Origin: Acidobacteriota bacterium
GTDB taxonomy: Bacteria; Acidobacteriota; Terriglobia; Terriglobales; Acidobacteriaceae
Direction: 5' to 3'
Length of the DNA stretch: 58,358 bases
NCBI GenBank assembly: GCA_021781795.1
Contig: JAJXWA010000014.1
Span: 1 to 58,358, forward strand
Part shown: positions 55,436-58,358 of the stretch, in pieces
Position numbering within the stretch: the first letter of the stretch is position 1
Layout: each line of letters opens with the position of its first letter
The notes under the pieces: generated by a model
What the model was told of the DNA's origin: nothing
Seen by the model: only the letters and a program-made list of their open reading frames with translations
Database searches by the model: none
Position numbers and translations under genes: made by a program

Positions 55436-57235
55436 ATGACTTTTCGGAAGCTTTCACTCTGCTTTTTGATTCTCTTCCTGGGGGCATCCTGGGCGAATGC
55501 GAAGAAGAAGGCGCCTCAATTTGAACAGACCCACCCGCTGACGCCCGACCAGGCCGCGCTGGTACAGAAGGCCATTGCGCAGGAAAAGATTTTGATTAAA
55601 GCCATCCAGCAGCGGACGCCGCTGGTGGAGACGTACATTCAGGACACGCGCCCCGATGCCAAGCTATACGAGATCCCCGTGGACGACCAGTACATGCTGA
55701 GCCGCGTAGACTTCGGCAAGACGTTCTATGACAAGACCTATCAGCCACGAGAGAGCACGGCGCGGCGCGGTTTTTTCAAGGGATCCCTTGCGGCAATCAC
55801 GGGGTTGACGAGCGCATTGGGGCTGGACAAGCGCTTCACCTACAATCCCACGGGCTTTATGCAGATGATGTTCCTGGATCCGACCGGATTTGACCAGCAG
55901 CATTATGAGTTCACCTTTGTGCGGCGCGAGTTTCTGGGTTCGGTGCGGACTTGGGTGTTCGATGTACACCCGAAGGTGAGTGGGATGGGCCGCTTTTACG
56001 GCCGCATGTGGGTCGAGGATCAGGACGGCAACGTGGTGCGCTTTAATGGGACCTACACTGGCCCAACTTCAGAGAACGACTCGCGCTACTACTTCCACTT
56101 CGACAGTTGGCGCATGAACGTGCAGCCGGGGGTGTGGCTACCGGTAGCCATCTACGTGGAAGAGAGCAATCGCGGAGAAGGGCAAAAGCAGCTTGGCCTG
56201 AAGGCGCAGACTCACTTCTGGGGCTACAGCCTGAAGCTGCCCACCCGCGAAAGCGAAAACGTGAGTATGACGGTGGAAGACGCCGTGGACAAGAGCGATG
56301 ACTCGCAGGACGTAAGCCCGCTGCAGGCTACCCGCGAATGGGTACAGCAAGCCGAAAACAACGTAATCGACCGGCTGGAGCAGGCTGGCCTGCTGGCGCC
56401 CCTGACGCCGGATGGCTATGAGCAGAAGGTGCTGGACCAGATTGTGGTGAACCTCGCAGTGCCCAACAATCTTGCGTTCACCAACCCGGTCCACTGCCGC
56501 GTCCTGCTGACCGACACGATTGAAGCGACGACGGTCGGCAACACGATCCTCATCAGCAAAGGCCTGCTGGATACGCTGCCGAGCGAGGAGGCGATTGGGT
56601 CAGTCATCTCGATGGAATTGGCTCACATCGTTCTGGGACATCACATTGACACGCGCTACGCCTTCAACGACCGTCTGCTGTTCCCCGATGAGGCGAGCTT
56701 CTCGCGCATCAACATGTACCACTCCGACGCCGACAACACCTCCGCGGCCAAGCAGGCGCAGACGTATCTGCAGGCCTCGATGTACAAGGACAGGCTTGCG
56801 AATGCCGGGCTTTACTGGGAAGCGCTCGCCGATCGCGGCAAGGCGTTGCGTGCTCTTAACACTCCGAAGCTGGGCGATAGCCTGCTCAAGGCCGACGGCA
56901 CACCGTGGATGGATCAACTGGCCCAGAGCGCACCTAAGATCAACTGGGACGACCTCAATCAAATTCCGGCGCTGCCACTGGGAAGCTGGCTGAAGACGGA
57001 TCCGTGGGACGACAGGGTGCACATGCTGAACGCCAAGCGTTACGCACCGATGAACGCGCGCGACAAGATGCCGTTTGAGGTGACGCCCATCTACTTCAAG
57101 CTCCAACGCTACACGGAGCCGACAGCGACCACGGCTGCGCCGGCACAACCTGCAGGAGGCGATGCAACGCAGCCTGCACCAGCCGCCTCGAACGCTGGCC
57201 AGCAGCCTGCCGCACCGGCCGCGCCGCAGCAGTAA
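55436..57235 (+). CDS. Secreted M48-like protein with a degenerate zinc motif
   Basis: The 599-residue protein has a signal peptide (LSLCFLILFLGASWANA). A long N-terminal region of acidobacterial type (residues about 100-270) precedes an M48-like domain: NNLAFTNPVHCRVLLTDTIEATTVGNTILISKGLLDTLPSEEAIGSVISMELAH. The usual HExxH is MELAH (393-397), so the first zinc-binding His is replaced by Met. The C-terminus is Ala/Pro/Gln-rich. Without that His normal catalysis is unlikely; a chaperone or binding role is possible. It follows the TonB-family gene on the same strand after about 100 bp. Confidence 0.82.
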   Translation: MTFRKLSLCFLILFLGASWANAKKKAPQFEQTHPLTPDQAALVQKAIAQEKILIKAIQQRTPLVETYIQDTRPDAKLYEIPVDDQYMLSRVDFGKTFYDKTYQPRESTARRGFFKGSLAAITGLTSALGLDKRFTYNPTGFMQMMFLDPTGFDQQHYEFTFVRREFLGSVRTWVFDVHPKVSGMGRFYGRMWVEDQDGNVVRFNGTYTGPTSENDSRYYFHFDSWRMNVQPGVWLPVAIYVEESNRGEGQKQLGLKAQTHFWGYSLKLPTRESENVSMTVEDAVDKSDDSQDVSPLQATREWVQQAENNVIDRLEQAGLLAPLTPDGYEQKVLDQIVVNLAVPNNLAFTNPVHCRVLLTDTIEATTVGNTILISKGLLDTLPSEEAIGSVISMELAHIVLGHHIDTRYAFNDRLLFPDEASFSRINMYHSDADNTSAAKQAQTYLQASMYKDRLANAGLYWEALADRGKALRALNTPKLGDSLLKADGTPWMDQLAQSAPKINWDDLNQIPALPLGSWLKTDPWDDRVHMLNAKRYAPMNARDKMPFEVTPIYFKLQRYTEPTATTAAPAQPAGGDATQPAPAASNAGQQPAAPAAPQQ

Positions 57236-57377
57236 AGATGACGATCAGGATTCTATGGGCCGCGCCAGAAAGCGGCGGCCTGGAAGATGCCAGTTGAGGG
57301 GACGCAAGACGGCCCTCGCTGATTAATCAACAGAAGTCTGAAGAGAGAGCTTTTTCTCCCGGAACTGGACAGGTTAC

Positions 57378-57953
57378 GTGCCGATCAAACGATTTCTTCT
57401 CTGTATCACTGCCAGCCTTTTTGCGCTGACTTCCTCGAATCTGGCGGCGCAGGTGGCCCCCTCTGCCCGGCGAGGGCAACTCGCCATCACCGCCGGCGGT
57501 CTGTTCTCTGCCTTTCAGCCCGAGTACAAAGGCAGTGGCATCGAACAAGCCAGCCCGAATGAACTCTACGGCATCGGCGCCTATGTCGACGTTCACATGC
57601 GCCGCTGGCTGGAGGGCGAGTTCGAAGGCCGCTGGGGCCGATTCAACGAGTATCTGAACATCAGCGAGGATAACTACCTCGTTGGGCCGAAGGTGCCGAT
57701 TCACGAATTCAGATTCATGCACGCGACGCCGTATGGCAAGGTGTTGATCGGCATGACAAAGATGAACTTTGAGTACGACTATGCCTATGGCCGCTTCACG
57801 ACCCTCGCCTATGGCGGCGGCGTGGACCTGAAGCTCACGAAGCGCCTCTCCTACCGGCCCGTTGACTTTGAATATCAGCAGATGCCGAACTGGGTGCGCG
57901 GTACGCTGTCGCCGTATGGATTCAGCACCGGCTTCGGCTACAGGATCTTTTGA
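57378..57953 (+). CDS. Small outer-membrane beta-barrel protein
   Basis: The 191-residue protein starts at GTG and has a signal peptide (FLLCITASLFALTSSNLAAQ). About eight amphipathic strands follow (AITAGGLFSAFQPEY, YGIGAYVDVHMRRWLEGEFEG, TTLAYGGGVDLKLTKRLSYRPVDFEYQQM), ending GFGYRIF with a terminal Phe. It matches the OmpA-like/porin family barrel common in Acidobacteriota. The function is unknown. The group II intron lies about 20 bp past its stop, in the opposite direction. Confidence 0.84.
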   Translation: MPIKRFLLCITASLFALTSSNLAAQVAPSARRGQLAITAGGLFSAFQPEYKGSGIEQASPNELYGIGAYVDVHMRRWLEGEFEGRWGRFNEYLNISEDNYLVGPKVPIHEFRFMHATPYGKVLIGMTKMNFEYDYAYGRFTTLAYGGGVDLKLTKRLSYRPVDFEYQQMPNWVRGTLSPYGFSTGFGYRIF

Positions 57954-57973
57954 CCGCTGCCATCTCATTCAGG

Positions 57974-58358
57974 ATCGGGCTAGGGGGAGCAGTCACCTGC
58001 TCTCCCCTCCCACACCACCGGACATGCGGGTCCGCATTCGGCGGTTCAGATCGATTCAGCTAACAACCTCGTACAACTTAGGCAGTCCAAGCTTTACGAA
58101 GTAGGCTTTTGGAAACGCGTATTTCATGGTGGGGCTGTTGGCGATGCGCCATGGGCCGTGTGGGCTACCAGCCGTTTTCGCAGCCAAATCGCCCCATACG
58201 CCCCTTTGACGCAGTCCTCGAAACCGCCGCCTGCCGCGTTTCCATTGTCTGCTGATCACGGACCGCAGTCGTTGCCGTTTCCATTGATCCAGCCGTTCCA
58301 GCACTAAGGGCGTCTCGGCGAAGCCGAAGTATCCTCTCCAGCCACGCAGGTAGTCGGA
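57974..58358 (-). mobile_element. Group II intron, 3' part (maturase end, domains V and VI), cut by window edge
   Basis: The minus strand holds the C-terminus of an intron-encoded reverse transcriptase, then a domain V-like hairpin (about 58013-58046; ACCGCC pairing with GGTGGT, inner ATGCG with CGCAT). A domain VI-like stem follows (GGGGAG/AGCAG with CTGCT/CCCC, about 57984-58007). The 3' end is placed near 57974 at GAT because group II introns end in A-Y; this boundary is approximate. Orientation is the same as the intron at 1-417. The 5' part is off-window. Confidence 0.82.
58056..58358 (-). CDS. ltrA: Group II intron reverse transcriptase/maturase, C-terminal part
   Basis: The visible 100 residues, open at the window edge, read SDYLRGWRGYFGFAETPLV, then RLDQWKRQRLRSVISRQWKRG, LAAKTAGSPHGPWRIANSP and a final YFVKLGLPKL. 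This is the maturase (domain X) and C-terminal end of bacterial group II intron proteins: RGWxxYF and QWKRxxxR are hallmarks. It helps splice the intron and carries out reverse transcription for retrohoming. The reverse transcriptase fingers and palm are off-window, so activity cannot be judged. Confidence 0.93.
   Translation of the reverse strand, partial: SDYLRGWRGYFGFAETPLVLERLDQWKRQRLRSVISRQWKRGRRRFRGLRQRGVWGDLAAKTAGSPHGPWRIANSPTMKYAFPKAYFVKLGLPKLYEVVS

Noticed and set aside
1..58358. CRISPR arrays, prophage or toxin-antitoxin modules
   Set aside because: No regularly spaced repeats, phage structural genes or paired small toxin/antitoxin frames were seen on reading both strands.

Overview
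The window reads as a high-GC chromosomal segment of an Acidobacteriota bacterium, most likely class Terriglobia. This rests on gene content and protein style: a GlgM/GlgE glucan pair, acidobacterial-type secreted hypotheticals, PurS beside GlmS, a lone TonB protein with Ala/Pro-rich linkers, and many secreted glycosidases and esterases. No ribosomal RNA or single-copy marker phylogeny is available here, so the assignment is an inference.

Layout. 1-417 is the 5' RNA part of a group II intron (minus strand) sitting directly after the terminator of a family-2 glycosyltransferase. 474-9523 holds that glycosyltransferase, a TPR protein, an acyl-CoA thioesterase, the Mrp Fe-S carrier, a YjbQ protein, glgM-glgE, a threonine aldolase and a secreted hypothetical. 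9607-16196 holds an STN-domain protein, a small membrane protein and a plus-strand run uvrA, CPBP protease, pseudopilin, LolA. 16276-21776 holds a prolyl oligopeptidase, a beta-lactamase-fold lipoprotein, and TPM and LemA membrane proteins.

21915-34656 is the most notable region: a 13 kb multiheme cytochrome locus. Two paralogous secreted tetraheme proteins, a 16-heme and a 12-heme cytochrome, two NHL beta-propellers, an outer-membrane beta-barrel, a parvulin-type prolyl isomerase and two CcmI/NrfG-like TPR proteins are encoded together. I propose an extracellular electron conduit, possibly with the tetraheme proteins as polymerising nanowire subunits. CRP-type palindromes (GTGA-N6-TCAC) lie in both divergent promoter regions. 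A terminator-like hairpin separates the second tetraheme gene from its downstream operon, which would give excess tetraheme protein.

34938-42215 is a minus-strand secreted carbohydrate/ester-degrading set: a GH13 glucosidase, an HSL-type esterase, a GH51 arabinofuranosidase and a type-B carboxylesterase. It is followed by a decayed IS21 remnant and tRNA-Ser(GCT). 43320-53642 carries an amino-acid permease, pyrophosphatase, PurS, GlmS, a universal stress protein, hutU-hutI, a secreted hypothetical and GalE. 54282-57953 encodes a TonB-family protein, an M48-like protein whose HExxH motif is broken, and a small outer-membrane barrel. The window closes with the 3' end of a second group II intron, including the maturase C-terminus, in the same orientation as the first.
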